From Pseudomonas fluorescens (GTDB taxonomy: Bacteria; Pseudomonadota; Gammaproteobacteria; Pseudomonadales; Pseudomonadaceae), in NCBI RefSeq assembly GCF_902497625.1, contig NZ_CABVGX010000016.1, forward strand, positions 1-64,000: DNA of 64,000 bases, read 5' to 3'. The notes below the pieces were generated by a model. It was given only the letters and a program-made list of their open reading frames with translations, was not told the DNA's origin and did not search any database. Shown piece after piece: positions 17,618 through 29,979 of this stretch. Within the stretch, counting starts at the first letter, position 1, and every line of letters starts with the position of its first letter. The position numbers and the translations under genes were made by a program.

Positions 17618-19428
17618 TAGCGTGGGGTATCCGGCAGGCGTTGAACCTGACCATTAACGAACTGCGCCCATGGCAACTGGCGAACCACTCGTTGTGTCTG
17701 GGTCATGCCGAGGCTGCCCGATTGCCCTTCGATGCGGCTGTCCGGCAGGGTTTTCAATTGCCCCAGGCGTGGCGCCAGGCGGTAGGCATCAACACCCATG
17801 GCATACAAGCGTCCCAGGCTGCCGGCAGCTTGCGGCCATTGAGCAGTGACCTGCTGGCGCAACGGATCGGTGGAATCAAGCAACCACGGCGTTTCGCAGA
17901 AGCGCACGCCATTCATGTCATTGTACTGATTCTGGTCTCCGCTGGCGCTGAACACATGGGATGTGGCGTAAACCGGCACGTCACCCGCGTATTGGAAATT
18001 CAGCGTCGGTTTGATCTGCTGAGCCTGTTGCGGAGTTGCAGCGAGGAAAATGAACTCGATGTCCTGGCGACGCGACGGTTGCGCGGCGACCTGAGAACCG
18101 ACAGTGCTTTGCAGGCTCTTGGCGCGACCTTCGCTCTGGCGCAGCTGGAACATGTCGGCAATCTGCTGGGCCAGTTGCACCGGCTGATCGACACGCTCGG
18201 TGGCAACGATGCTGCCACCGTTGGCTTGCCAGTCCTGGCTGAACGCTTTCATCACGCGATCGCCCCATTCACCCTTGGGCACCATGATTGCGGCGCGATG
18301 CAAGCCATCGGCGCGAGCGCGGCGGGACACTTCGCGGGCTTCGTCTTCAGCGGCCAGACCAAACTGGAACAGCTGCGCCGGGCCTTGCTCGCCTTCGCTG
18401 TAGTTGAGCGCCAGGGTGGTGATCGGCAATTGCGGGCGAGCGCTGAGCTGTTTGACCAGCGGCTTTTCCAGCGGACCGACGACCATTTGCACGCCGTCCG
18501 CCTGAGCCTTGCGATAGAACTCGTCCAGTGAAGTCAGGCGCGAGCTGTCGTAGAACTCAATGGCTGGCGGCTTCTGCCCAGCTTGCTGAGCCTGATAGTG
18601 CGCCGCCATGAAGCCTTCGCGTAGAGCGCGACCGACCGAAGCCAACGGACCTTCTTGCGGCAACAGCAGCGCAATCTTGGTCAGCGGCTGGCTGGCGAGT
18701 TCTTTGAGTTGGGTCAGAGGCAGAGGCAACTGGGCTGCAGCCGGGTGTTTAGGGTTCTGAGCGCGCCACGCGTCAATCGCTGCTTGCTGCTGCTCAAGCG
18801 TGCCCGCGGTTTTCACCGCCAGCGCCAGGCTCATCCAGCCGCCGAGGTCATCGCTGGTGGTCGGCTGCAGTTGATCGGCCGGCAGCGAAGCGATCAGGGT
18901 CCAGATCGCCTCGTGGTTCTTGCCAGCAGCTTCGCCTTCCAGCATCGGCGCGATAAAGATGCGCTCCTTCGCGGCAGCCAGTGTCTGGCCGTCTGCTTCG
19001 AGTGCGCGGGCGCGGACGGTGGCGGTGCGAACCTGTTGCTCGACCGACAATTGCGACAGGTGTTGCAGGCTCGGATGCGTCAATGCAGTCAGCGCTGCTT
19101 TCGGCTGATTGCGCGCCATGGCGAGCTCCGCCGCCAGCGTACTGGCGAACACCTGCGGGCCGGGCTTGAGCTGCTCGACGGGCACCTGCTGGAGGATTTG
19201 CGCCGACTGGCCAGCGTCGCCTTGGCGGAAGGCCAGGTCTGCCGCGCTCAGGCGCAACAGCGCGGCCTGCTCCGGCGTCTTGGCCTTGGTCGCCTGATCG
19301 AGCAACTGCTCGATGCTGGCATCCGGGGTCCGTGGGAGTTCGCCAAGGCTGGAGGAGGGCGAGCTGGCGCAAGCCGCCAGCAAGGCAGCGAGGCAGAGGG
19401 CAGTGAACAGCCGCAGGCAAGCGATCAT
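17617..19428 (-). CDS. lpoA: Penicillin-binding protein activator LpoA
   Basis: A 603-residue outer-membrane lipoprotein that stimulates PBP1a from outside. The signal peptide MIACLRLFTALCLAALLAAC ends in lipobox Cys. An N-terminal helical TPR-like half (about 40-260) is followed by a periplasmic-binding-protein-like half (KIALLLPQEGPLASVGRALR, then MVVGPLEKPLVKQL). The start at 19428 puts the lipobox at the right distance; an upstream in-frame ATG adds eight non-signal residues. It is the first gene of the minus-strand group lpoA-yraN-gmhA-dolP and divergent from rsmI. Confidence 0.93.
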
Positions 19429-19637
19429 GTAGTGTTCCCGATACTCGATCAAATTAGCGTGGAATTGTACCCAAGCACTGGCCGGGGCGCGATGTTAGTG
19501 GCGTGAATCGATCAATTTAGCTCGTGCAAATGTTGCAGCGCCGCATGAAAGGCTGAAAAGACGAGGCTTGCTTGCAGGTATCGCGATAGCCGCGACGCGC
19601 TACAATGTCGGCTTTTACCGATCATGAGGTGTGCGCT

Positions 19638-20510
19638 TTGACTGCTCCAGGTGCTGTGAATTCCGCTGCTGGCTCGCTTTATGTGGTGGCGACGCCCATC
19701 GGCAACCTGGACGACATCAGTGCGCGCGCGCTGAAAATCCTGCGTGACGTCGCATTGATCGCCGCCGAAGACACGCGCCATTCCCAGCGCCTGATGCAAC
19801 ATTTCGGGATTCCCACGCCGCTCGCCGCCTGTCATGAGCACAATGAGCGGGACGAAGGTAGTCGCTTTATTACGCGTCTGCTTGCCGGCGATGACGTCGC
19901 GCTGATATCCGATGCCGGCACCCCGCTGATTTCCGATCCGGGCTATCACTTGGTCCGACAGGCGCGCGCTGCGGGCATCAACGTCGTCCCGGTACCGGGC
20001 GCCTGTGCATTGATTGCGGCGTTGTCTGCCGCTGGTCTGCCGTCGGATCGATTTATCTTCGAAGGCTTTCTGCCGGCCAAGGCTGTAGGGCGCCGTGCGC
20101 GTCTGGAGCTGGTCAGGGAGGAGCCGCGCACGCTGATTTTCTACGAGGCGCCGCACCGAATTCTGGAGTGTTTGCAGGATATGGAGCTGGTGTTCGGTCC
20201 GCAGCGTCCGGCGTTGCTGGCTCGTGAGCTGACCAAAACCTTTGAAACGCTGAAAGGCTTGCCACTGGCGCAATTGCGCGAGTTTGTCGAATCGGACAGT
20301 AATCAGCAGCGCGGCGAGTGCGTGGTGCTGGTGGCGGGCTGGTCGCAGCCGGAAACTGAAGACGCTGTCAGTAGCGAAGCCATGCGCATTCTTGATCTTT
20401 TGCTTGAGGAAATGCCGCTCAAACGCGCGGCTGCACTGGCGGCACAAATTACCGGTGAGCGTAAGAATGTTCTTTATCAGGTTGCGCTGGATAAACAGAA
20501 GGGCGAGTGA
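19638..20510 (+). CDS. rsmI: 16S rRNA (cytidine(1402)-2'-O)-methyltransferase RsmI
   Basis: A 290-residue tetrapyrrole-methylase-fold enzyme that methylates C1402 in the decoding centre with SAM. The signature strings are YVVATPIGNLDDIS, ALIAAEDTRHSQRLM and LISDAGTPLISDPGYHLV. I prefer the TTG at 19638, preceded by GAGGTG. The in-frame ATG at 19605 has no ribosome site and sits inside TACAAT, which may be the -10 box. If the ATG were used the product would gain 11 residues. The lpoA | rsmI divergent arrangement is typical. rnpB follows. Confidence 0.93.
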   Translation: MTAPGAVNSAAGSLYVVATPIGNLDDISARALKILRDVALIAAEDTRHSQRLMQHFGIPTPLAACHEHNERDEGSRFITRLLAGDDVALISDAGTPLISDPGYHLVRQARAAGINVVPVPGACALIAALSAAGLPSDRFIFEGFLPAKAVGRRARLELVREEPRTLIFYEAPHRILECLQDMELVFGPQRPALLARELTKTFETLKGLPLAQLREFVESDSNQQRGECVVLVAGWSQPETEDAVSSEAMRILDLLLEEMPLKRAAALAAQITGERKNVLYQVALDKQKGE

Positions 20511-20586
20511 AATCCCGACATGCCGCCATGGCGGGTGGCGTTTAGCGCTTGTTCTTCGGGCGCTCTGCCGTTAACCTTCGCGGCGG

Positions 20587-20940
20587 AGAGTCGATCGGAC
20601 AGTCGCTGCCCTCTATGAAAATTAGGGGGGGGAGGAAAGTCCGGGCTCCATAGGGCGAAGTGCCAGGTAATGCCTGGGGGGCGTGAGCCTACGGAAAGTG
20701 CCACAGAAAATAACCGCCTAAGCGCTTCGGCGCCGGTAAGGGTGAAAAGGTGCGGTAAGAGCGCACCGCACGACTGGCAACAGTTCGTGGCTAGGTAAAC
20801 CCCACTTGGAGCAAGACCAAATAGGGTCCCAAGGCGTGGCCCGCGCTGGGACCGGGTAGGTTGCTAAAGATGTCCAGTGATGGCCATCGTAGACGAATGA
20901 CTGTTCAAGACAGAACCCGGCTTACAGATCGACTCTCCAC
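20587..20940 (+). ncRNA. rnpB: RNase P RNA (bacterial type A)
   Basis: The catalytic RNA that matures tRNA 5' ends. The terminal P1 helix pairs AGAGTCGATC (20587-20596) with GATCGACTCT (20927-20936). Conserved regions are visible: GAGGAAAGTCCGGGCTCC near 20632, GCCACAGAAAATAACCGCC near 20700, GGTAAGGGTGAAAAGGTGCG, and the 3' block AGACGAATGACTG...AGAACCCGGCTTA. The length of about 354 fits. A short T tract (CACCTTTTTCC) follows the 3' end. The ends are estimated from the P1 pairing. It sits between rsmI and mraZ as in other pseudomonads. Confidence 0.95.
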
Positions 20941-21189
20941 CTTTTTCCTCTCTGCTTCAATCACTTGCAACGATGTGTGTAATGGCTATTTCCCTCCCTG
21001 CTAAATCACTAGCAGAAGCGCATTTGTAATACCGAAAAAATCTTACTCTTCACAAACTACTTTAACTTCTGTGTACAGCTTGCTGTGCTAATTCAGGTTA
21101 TCCCTCCGATTTGCTCCTCAGAATGTCGTCACCTCTCCTGAAACGCTTCTAAATCACAGTTCTATAAGGCTTTTCCTTCTATCCGCGCC
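20941..21189. other. AT-rich spacer between rnpB and the dcw promoter
   Basis: About 250 bases with unusually low GC for this chromosome. I see no open frame, no RNA-like fold and no repeat beyond the short inverted AGCTTGCTGTGCT-type stretch near 21075. It may carry additional upstream promoters of the dcw cluster. Confidence 0.5.
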
Positions 21190-21219
21190 TTGACGGTGCG
21201 GTAGCCGCATTCCTATAGT
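21190..21219 (+). promoter_or_regulatory. Sigma70 promoter of the dcw cluster (Pmra)
   Basis: TTGACG (21190-21195), an 18-base spacer and TATAGT (21214-21219) lie about 75 bases before mraZ. Transcription would begin near 21226, immediately in front of the MraZ boxes. Confidence 0.8.
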
Positions 21220-21227
21220 GTGCGCAA

Positions 21228-21252
21228 GTGGCGGAAAGTGGCATGAAGTGGG
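21228..21252 (+). promoter_or_regulatory. MraZ operator: three 10-bp-phased GTGGC/GTGGG boxes
   Basis: GTGGC, GTGGC and GTGGG begin at 21228, 21238 and 21248, each followed by a 5-base spacer. This matches the direct-repeat architecture known for MraZ autoregulation. Their place just after the predicted start site fits repression. Confidence 0.85.
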
Positions 21253-21293
21253 TTTTTTGAACGTAAAACGCTAATATTTGGAGAAACGCTGAC

Positions 21294-21749
21294 GTGTTTC
21301 GCGGAGCCAACGCAATCAGTCTCGATGCAAAGGGCCGTCTCGCTATGCCGAGCCGGTACCGTGACGAGCTCGTTTCGCGGAGTTCCGGGCAATTGATCGT
21401 GACGATCGATGCCGTTGATCCATGTTTGTGTGTTTACCCCCTCGATGAGTGGGAAATCATCGAAACCAAGCTGCGCGCACTGCCTTCGCTTCGTGAAGAG
21501 AACCGTCGTCTGCAACGTTTATTGATTGGTAATGCCGTCGACCTCGAACTCGATGGCAGTGGTCGTTTTCTGGTTCCACCGCGTCTGCGCGAATACGCCA
21601 GGCTGGATAAGCGAGCGATGCTGGTCGGCCAATTGAACAAGTTCCAACTGTGGGACGAAGATGCCTGGGATGCGGTTTCTGCCGCTGATCTGGCTGCCAT
21701 ACAACAACCGGGCGCCATGCCTGATGAACTGCGTGATTTGATCCTGTGA
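21294..21749 (+). CDS. mraZ: Transcriptional regulator MraZ
   Basis: A 151-residue AbrB-fold double-SpoVT repeat protein that forms rings and represses its own dcw promoter. The first repeat is [20 protein letters not shown] and the second is [19 protein letters not shown]. It starts at GTG with GGAGAAA upstream. Its stop overlaps the rsmH GTG start. Three cognate boxes lie upstream. Confidence 0.96.
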   Translation: MFRGANAISLDAKGRLAMPSRYRDELVSRSSGQLIVTIDAVDPCLCVYPLDEWEIIETKLRALPSLREENRRLQRLLIGNAVDLELDGSGRFLVPPRLREYARLDKRAMLVGQLNKFQLWDEDAWDAVSAADLAAIQQPGAMPDELRDLIL

Positions 21750-22689
21750 CTATTGATAGCGGCTTTAACCACATCACCGTACTGCTTGACGAAGCCGTCC
21801 AGGCTCTCGCCGTACGTTCTGATGGCTGCTATCTGGACGGCACGTTCGGGCGCGGCGGACACAGCCGGCTCATCCTCAGTCAACTGGGTCCTGATGGTCG
21901 GTTGCTCGGATTCGACAAGGATCCTCAAGCGATTGCCACCGGGCAAACGCTAGCGGCCGAAGACGGCCGCTTTGTCGTTGTGCAGCGCAGCTTTGCCGAG
22001 TTGGGTTCGGAAGTGGCCGAGCGCGGTCTCGCGGGCAAGGTCAGCGGTATTTTGCTGGATCTCGGCGTATCGTCGCCGCAGCTCGATGATCCTGAGCGTG
22101 GCTTCAGTTTTCTCAACGACGGCCCGCTGGATATGCGTATGGACCCGTCCCGGGGCATCAGCGCTGCCGAATTCGTGAACACCGCACCGGTAGAAGAAAT
22201 CGCCCGCGTATTCAAGGAGTACGGCGAAGAACGTTTCTCCGGGCGCATGGCCCGTGCCGTGGCCGAACGTCGCGATATCAAGCCGTTCGCGCGTACTGGC
22301 GACCTGGCCGAAGTGCTGAAAGTCGCCAACCCTGCGTGGGAAAAGGGCAAGAACCCGGCCACTCGTGCGTTCCAGGGCCTGCGCATTCATGTCAACAATG
22401 AACTGGGAGATCTGGAGGCCGGGCTCGAAGCCGCGCTGGATTGCCTGGAAATCGGCGGCCGTCTGGTGGTCATCAGCTTCCACTCGCTCGAAGACCGCAT
22501 CGTCAAACTGTTCATGCGCAAGCTGGTGAAAGGTGAAGCCGACAACCTGCCGCGCAATCTGCCGGTGCGTCACGTCGCCTTCGAACCGAAAATAAAAGTT
22601 CACGGTAAAGCGCAGTCCGCCTCCGAGGCCGAACTCAAAGCCAACCCTCGTTCCCGTAGCGCCGTCATGCGCGTCGCGGAGAAGTTGCG

Positions 22690-22693
<4 letters not shown>
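21746..22693 (+). CDS. rsmH: 16S rRNA m4C1402 methyltransferase RsmH
   Basis: A 315-residue SAM-dependent enzyme that adds the N4-methyl of m4Cm1402; RsmI, encoded 2 kb upstream, adds the 2'-O-methyl on the same nucleotide. Seen are [13 protein letters not shown], the SAM loop [34 protein letters not shown] and the C-terminal [17 protein letters not shown] start, overlapping the mraZ stop. The length is normal. Confidence 0.96.
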
Positions 22694-24721
<2,028 letters not shown>

Positions 24722-24722
<1 letters not shown>

Positions 24723-26185
24723 TGTCTCTGAGTCTGAACAAGATTTTCGCCCACGCCGGCCGCGATCTGTTGATCCGCGAGTTGACGCTGGACAGTCGCA
24801 ACGTGCGCGCGGGTGACCTGTTTCTCGCCGTCCCTGGCGGCAAGTTCGACGGGCGTGCGCACATCGTCGATGCCTTGCAACGCGGTGCTGCTGCTGTGGC
24901 TTATGAAGTCGAAGGCGCGACCGTGCTGCCGATCACCGACGTGCCGTTGATTCCTGTGAAGGGCTTGGCCGCGCAACTTTCCGATATTGCCGGACGCTTC
25001 TACGGTGACCCGAGTCGCCATCTGAATCTGGTCGGCGTGACCGGCACCAACGGCAAAACCAGCGTGACGCAACTTGTTGCGCAAGCGCTGGATTTGCTCG
25101 GCCAGCATTGCGGTATTGTTGGCACGCTGGGTACCGGTTTCTACGGTGCGCTGGAGAGCGGGCTGCACACCACGCCCAACCCGATCGCCGTGCAGGCGAC
25201 CCTTGCTGACTTGAAAAAGGCCGGTGCCAAAGCCGTGGCGATGGAAGTGTCCTCCCATGGTCTGGATCAGGGGCGTGTCACGGCGCTGGCTTTTGATGTG
25301 GCGGTGATGACCAATCTGTCCCGCGATCACCTCGATTACCACGGCACCATGCAAGCGTATGGTGATGCCAAGGCCAAGCTGTTTGCCTGGAATGATTTGA
25401 AATGCCGCGTGGTCAACCTCGACGACGCGTTCGGCCGGCAGTTGGCGGCCGACAAAGGTGAGTCGCGCCTGATCACTTACAGCCTTGAAGACAGCGGCGC
25501 CTACCTCTATTGCCGCGACGCGCAGTTCGATGACGAAGGCGTGCGCGCCACGCTGGTCACGCCACAGGGTCAACACCATTTACGCAGTACTTTGCTCGGT
25601 CGTTTCAACCTGAGCAACGTGCTGGCGGCGATTGGCGCCTTGCTCGGTCTGGATTATGCGCTGGACGAAATACTCAAGGTGTTACCAAAACTCGAAGGCC
25701 CGGCCGGTCGCATGCAGCGTCTCGGCGGCGGCACTCAGCCTTTGGTGGTGGTCGATTACGCCCACACCCCGGATGCCCTGGAAAAAGTCCTGACCGCTCT
25801 GCGCCCTCACGCCAAGGGCCGTTTGCTGTGCTTGTTCGGTTGCGGCGGTGATCGCGATCGTGGCAAGCGTCCGCTGATGGCTGAAGTGGTCGAGCGTTTG
25901 GCCGACGGTGTCCTGGTGACCGACGACAACCCGCGTACCGAAGATCCGGCGGTTATCTTCGATGACATCCGCGCCGGCTTCAGCGCTGTGGATAAGGTCG
26001 ATTTCGTCGCTGGCCGCGGGGCAGCGATTGCCAGGCTGATTGCCAGCGCTTCGGCCGATGACGTCGTTGTTCTGGCCGGCAAAGGTCATGAGGACTATCA
26101 GGAAATCAATGGCCAGCGGCATGCCTTTTCCGATCTGGTCGAGGCCGATCAAGCCTTGACCGCATGGGAGGTGGCCAATGCTTAA
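24722..26185 (+). CDS. murE: UDP-MurNAc-tripeptide synthetase MurE
   Basis: A 487-residue Mur ligase adding the third stem-peptide residue. The ATP loop is GVTGTNGKTSVTQLV, the carbamylated-Lys region follows, and the substrate motif DDNPRTEDP (DNPR) marks the meso-diaminopimelate-adding type. TGATG overlap with ftsI and an 8-base overlap with murF indicate tight coupling. Confidence 0.97.
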
Positions 26186-27545
26186 GCCCTTGCAGCTGAG
26201 CGAACTGACCGGCGCATTGAATGCTCGCCTCATCGCAACTGACGCTACGTTCGATGGCGTCAGCATCGACAGTCGTGCGATCAAGTCTGGCCAGCTCTTC
26301 ATAGCGTTGACCGGTCCACGTTTCGACGGCCATGACTATCTGAGCGACGTGGCGAGTAAAGGCGCCGTTGCGGCGCTGGTCGAGCGTGAAGTCGCCGACA
26401 GCACGCTGCCACAACTATTGGTCAAGGATACCCGTCTGGCTCTGGGCCAGTTGGGTGCCATGAATCGATCGGCCTTCACCAGCCCCGTTGCGGCGATCAC
26501 TGGTTCCAGTGGCAAGACCACGGTCAAGGAAATGCTCGCAAGCATTCTGCGCACGCGTGGGCCGGTGCTGGCCACTCGTGGCAACCTGAACAACGACCTC
26601 GGCGTACCGCTGACCTTGCTCGAACTGGCGCCGGAACACACTGCCGCCGTGATCGAACTCGGTGCATCGCGCCTCGGTGAGATTGCCTACACCGTGGCCA
26701 TGACCAAGCCGCACGTGGCCGTGCTCAACAATGCCGGGACTGCCCATGTCGGCGAATTCGGCGGTCCGGACAAAATCGTTGAAGCCAAGGGCGAGATCAT
26801 TGAAGGGCTGGCGGCCGATGGCGTCGCCGTGCTCAATCTTGACGACAAGGCATTCGACATCTGGAAGACCCGCGCAGCCGGTCGCCAAGTGCTGACGTTT
26901 GCCCTGAGCAATGTCAGCGCCGACTTTTACGCTAGTGATCTGGACCGCGATGCACGCGGTTGCCCGGCGTTCAACCTGCACACTCCCGAAGGTGTGGAGC
27001 GCGTTCAATTGAACCTGCTCGGCACTCATAACGTCGCCAACGCCATGGCCGCCGCCGCGGCCGCTCATGCACTGGGTGTGTCGCTGTTCGGCATCGCCAC
27101 CGGGCTGGGCGCGGTGCAGCCGGTCAAGGGGCGCACTGTCGCGCAACTGGCCAGCAATGGCGCGCGCGTGATCGATGACACTTACAATGCCAACCCGACG
27201 TCCATGTGCGCCGCGGTTGATATCCTCGCCGGTTTTGCCGGCCGCACCGTCCTGGTGCTCGGCGATATCGGCGAGTTGGGCGAGTGGGCCGAGCAGGGCC
27301 ACCGCGACGTCGGCGAATACGCCCGTGGCAAGGTTAGCGCGCTGTATGCCGTCGGGCCAATGATGGTCCACGCCGTCAACGCTTTCGGTGAACAGGCTCG
27401 CCACTTTGCCACTCAGGCTGAACTGATAAACGCCCTGGCAGCCGAGCAAGACACTAACACCACCATTTTGATCAAGGGCTCGCGCAGCGCGGCGATGGAA
27501 AACGTCGTCGCCGCATTGTGCGGGTCCAGTCTGGAGAAACATTAA
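26178..27545 (+). CDS. murF: UDP-MurNAc-tripeptide--D-Ala-D-Ala ligase MurF
   Basis: A 455-residue ATP-dependent ligase that adds D-Ala-D-Ala to complete the pentapeptide. ATP loop [16 protein letters not shown], then [25 protein letters not shown] and [11 protein letters not shown] are in their usual order. The N-terminal substrate domain [20 protein letters not shown] is intact. The start lies within murE. Confidence 0.97.
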   Translation: MLKPLQLSELTGALNARLIATDATFDGVSIDSRAIKSGQLFIALTGPRFDGHDYLSDVASKGAVAALVEREVADSTLPQLLVKDTRLALGQLGAMNRSAFTSPVAAITGSSGKTTVKEMLASILRTRGPVLATRGNLNNDLGVPLTLLELAPEHTAAVIELGASRLGEIAYTVAMTKPHVAVLNNAGTAHVGEFGGPDKIVEAKGEIIEGLAADGVAVLNLDDKAFDIWKTRAAGRQVLTFALSNVSADFYASDLDRDARGCPAFNLHTPEGVERVQLNLLGTHNVANAMAAAAAAHALGVSLFGIATGLGAVQPVKGRTVAQLASNGARVIDDTYNANPTSMCAAVDILAGFAGRTVLVLGDIGELGEWAEQGHRDVGEYARGKVSALYAVGPMMVHAVNAFGEQARHFATQAELINALAAEQDTNTTILIKGSRSAAMENVVAALCGSSLEKH

Positions 27546-28627
27546 TGCTGCTGCTGCTAGCGGAGTATCTGCAACAGTTCCACAAAGGCTTCGCGGTCTT
27601 TCAGTACCTGACCCTGCGCGGGATTCTCGGTGTGCTGACCGCGCTGGTGCTGTCGCTGTGCTATGGCCCGTGGATGATCCGCACCCTGCAGAACCGTCAG
27701 ATCGGCCAGTCCGTTCGTAACGATGGTCCGCAATCGCACCTGTCCAAATCGGGCACGCCGACCATGGGCGGCGCGCTGATCCTGTCATCCATCGGCGTCA
27801 GCACCTTGCTGTGGGCCGACCTGAGCAACCGTTACGTCTGGACCGTGTTGCTGGTGACTTTGCTGTTTGGCGCCATCGGCTGGGTCGATGACTATCGCAA
27901 GGTCATCGAAAAGAACTCCCGTGGCCTTCCGAGCCGCTGGAAGTATTTCTGGCAATCGGTGTTTGGTCTGGGTGCAGCGATCTTCCTTTATATGACGGCC
28001 CCTTCAGCGGTGGAAACCACCCTGATCCTGCCGATGCTCAAGGACTACAGCATCCCGTTGGGTGTCGGTTTTGTCGTCCTGACCTACTTCGTGATTGTCG
28101 GCTCGAGCAACGCAGTCAACCTGACGGACGGCCTCGACGGTTTGGCGATCATGCCGACCGTGATGGTGGGCGGCGGTCTGGGGATTTTCTGCTACCTGTC
28201 CGGCAACGTGAAATTCGCTGAATACTTGCTGATCCCATACGTGCCGGGCGCGGGCGAGCTGATCGTTTTCTGTGGCGCGCTGATCGGCGCCGGCCTTGGC
28301 TTCCTCTGGTTCAACACGTACCCGGCGCAAGTCTTCATGGGCGACGTCGGCGCACTGGCCCTTGGCGCAGCGCTCGGCACCATCGCCGTGATCGTCCGTC
28401 AGGAAATCGTCCTGTTCATCATGGGCGGCGTGTTCGTGATGGAAACCCTGTCGGTCGTGATCCAGGTGGCTTCCTTCAAGCTGACGGGTCGCCGCGTATT
28501 CCGCATGGCACCGATTCATCACCACTTTGAACTCAAGGGCTGGCCCGAGCCGCGCGTGATCGTCCGTTTCTGGATCATCACCGTGATTCTCGTACTGGTT
28601 GGCCTTGCCACCCTGAAGCTGAGGTAG
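27545..28627 (+). CDS. mraY: Phospho-MurNAc-pentapeptide transferase MraY
   Basis: A 360-residue polytopic membrane enzyme (about ten helices) that makes lipid I. Seen are SGTPTMGG near the first cytoplasmic loop, the catalytic strings [13 protein letters not shown] and [10 protein letters not shown], and the HHHFE-type loop [13 protein letters not shown]. The ATG at 27545 overlaps the murF stop (TAATG); the frame extends nine codons upstream without family support. Confidence 0.97.
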   Translation: MLLLLAEYLQQFHKGFAVFQYLTLRGILGVLTALVLSLCYGPWMIRTLQNRQIGQSVRNDGPQSHLSKSGTPTMGGALILSSIGVSTLLWADLSNRYVWTVLLVTLLFGAIGWVDDYRKVIEKNSRGLPSRWKYFWQSVFGLGAAIFLYMTAPSAVETTLILPMLKDYSIPLGVGFVVLTYFVIVGSSNAVNLTDGLDGLAIMPTVMVGGGLGIFCYLSGNVKFAEYLLIPYVPGAGELIVFCGALIGAGLGFLWFNTYPAQVFMGDVGALALGAALGTIAVIVRQEIVLFIMGGVFVMETLSVVIQVASFKLTGRRVFRMAPIHHHFELKGWPEPRVIVRFWIITVILVLVGLATLKLR

Positions 28628-28632
28628 AACGA

Positions 28633-29979
28633 GTGTCTCTGATCGCTTCTGACCACTTCCGCATCGTTGTCGGCCTCGGCAAGAGCGGCATGTCCCTGGT
28701 TCGCTTCCTGGCGAACCGGGGCACGTCGTTTGCTGTCGCCGATACGCGGGAAAATCCACCGGAACTGGCCGCGCTCAAGCGTGACTATCCGCACGTGGAA
28801 GTGCGTTGTGGCGAGCTGGATGTCGAATTTCTGTGCCGTGCCGACGAGCTCTACGTGAGCCCCGGGCTGGCGCTGGCGACCCCGGCCCTGCAGGCTGCCG
28901 CCGCCCGTGGCGTGAAATTGTCCGGCGACATCGACCTGTTTGCGCGTAACGCAAAAGCGCCGATTGTCGCGATCAGCGGATCCAACGCAAAAAGTACCGT
29001 TACCACCCTGGTTGGCGAGATGGCTGCCGCGGCCGGCAAGCGTGTGGCTGTCGGCGGCAATCTCGGCGTGCCGGCGCTGGATCTGCTCAGCGACGATGTC
29101 GAGTTGTACGTGATGGAACTGTCGAGTTTCCAGCTGGAAACCACTGATCACCTGGGTGCCGAAGTCGCCACCGTGCTCAACATCAGCGAAGACCACATGG
29201 ACCGCTACAGCGGCCTGCCGGCCTATCACTTGGCCAAGCACCGGATTTTCCGCGGTGCCAGACAGTTCGTGGTCAACCGTCAGGATGCGTTGACGCGTCC
29301 ACTGATGGGCGAGGGCCAGCCGTGCTGGACCTTCGGCCTGAGCCAACCGGATTTCAAGGCGTTTGGTATCCGTGAAGAAAACGGTGAGAAGTTCCTGGCG
29401 TTCGAACTGCAGTGCCTGATGCCGGTCCGTGAGCTGAAGATCCGTGGCGCGCATAACCAGTCCAATGCCCTGGCGGCACTGGCCCTGGGCCATGCGGTCG
29501 GCCTGCCATTCGACGCCATGCTCGCCAGCCTGCGCACGTTTGCCGGGCTTGAACATCGCTGCCAATGGGTTCGTGCCCTGGACGGCGTGAGTTACTACAA
29601 CGATTCCAAGGCGACCAACGTCGGCGCCGCATTGGCAGCCATCGAAGGCCTGGGTGCAGATATCGATGGCAAGGTCGTGTTGATCGCCGGTGGCGACGGC
29701 AAGGGCGCCGAATTCAATGATCTGCGGCATCCTGTCGCAGCGAACTGCCGCGCCGTCATCCTGATGGGACGCGACTCCGACAAGATTGCTCAGGCCCTCG
29801 GCGACGCCGTGCCGCTGATCCGCGTCGCTTCGCTGCTCGAAGCCGTCGAGCAATGCCGCGCCGCGGCGCAACCGGGCGACGTGGTGCTGTTGTCACCGGC
29901 GTGCGCCAGTTTCGACATGTTCAAGAACTACGAAGACCGCGGTTATCAGTTCGTCCGCGCCGTGGAGGACTTGGCATGA
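28633..29979 (+). CDS. murD: UDP-MurNAc-L-alanine--D-glutamate ligase MurD
   Basis: A 448-residue ligase adding D-Glu. The N-terminal domain begins FRIVVGLGKSGMSLVRFLA, the ATP site is AISGSNAKSTVTTLV (with Ala where many homologues have Gly before Lys), then LNISEDHMDRY and YYNDSKATNVGAA. It starts at GTG with GAGGTAG upstream, five bases after mraY. It overlaps ftsW by ATGA. Confidence 0.97.
   Translation: MSLIASDHFRIVVGLGKSGMSLVRFLANRGTSFAVADTRENPPELAALKRDYPHVEVRCGELDVEFLCRADELYVSPGLALATPALQAAAARGVKLSGDIDLFARNAKAPIVAISGSNAKSTVTTLVGEMAAAAGKRVAVGGNLGVPALDLLSDDVELYVMELSSFQLETTDHLGAEVATVLNISEDHMDRYSGLPAYHLAKHRIFRGARQFVVNRQDALTRPLMGEGQPCWTFGLSQPDFKAFGIREENGEKFLAFELQCLMPVRELKIRGAHNQSNALAALALGHAVGLPFDAMLASLRTFAGLEHRCQWVRALDGVSYYNDSKATNVGAALAAIEGLGADIDGKVVLIAGGDGKGAEFNDLRHPVAANCRAVILMGRDSDKIAQALGDAVPLIRVASLLEAVEQCRAAAQPGDVVLLSPACASFDMFKNYEDRGYQFVRAVEDLA

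Noticed and set aside
20941..21189. A small RNA or peptide in the AT-rich spacer after rnpB
   Set aside because: No terminator, stable fold or ribosome site with open frame was found.
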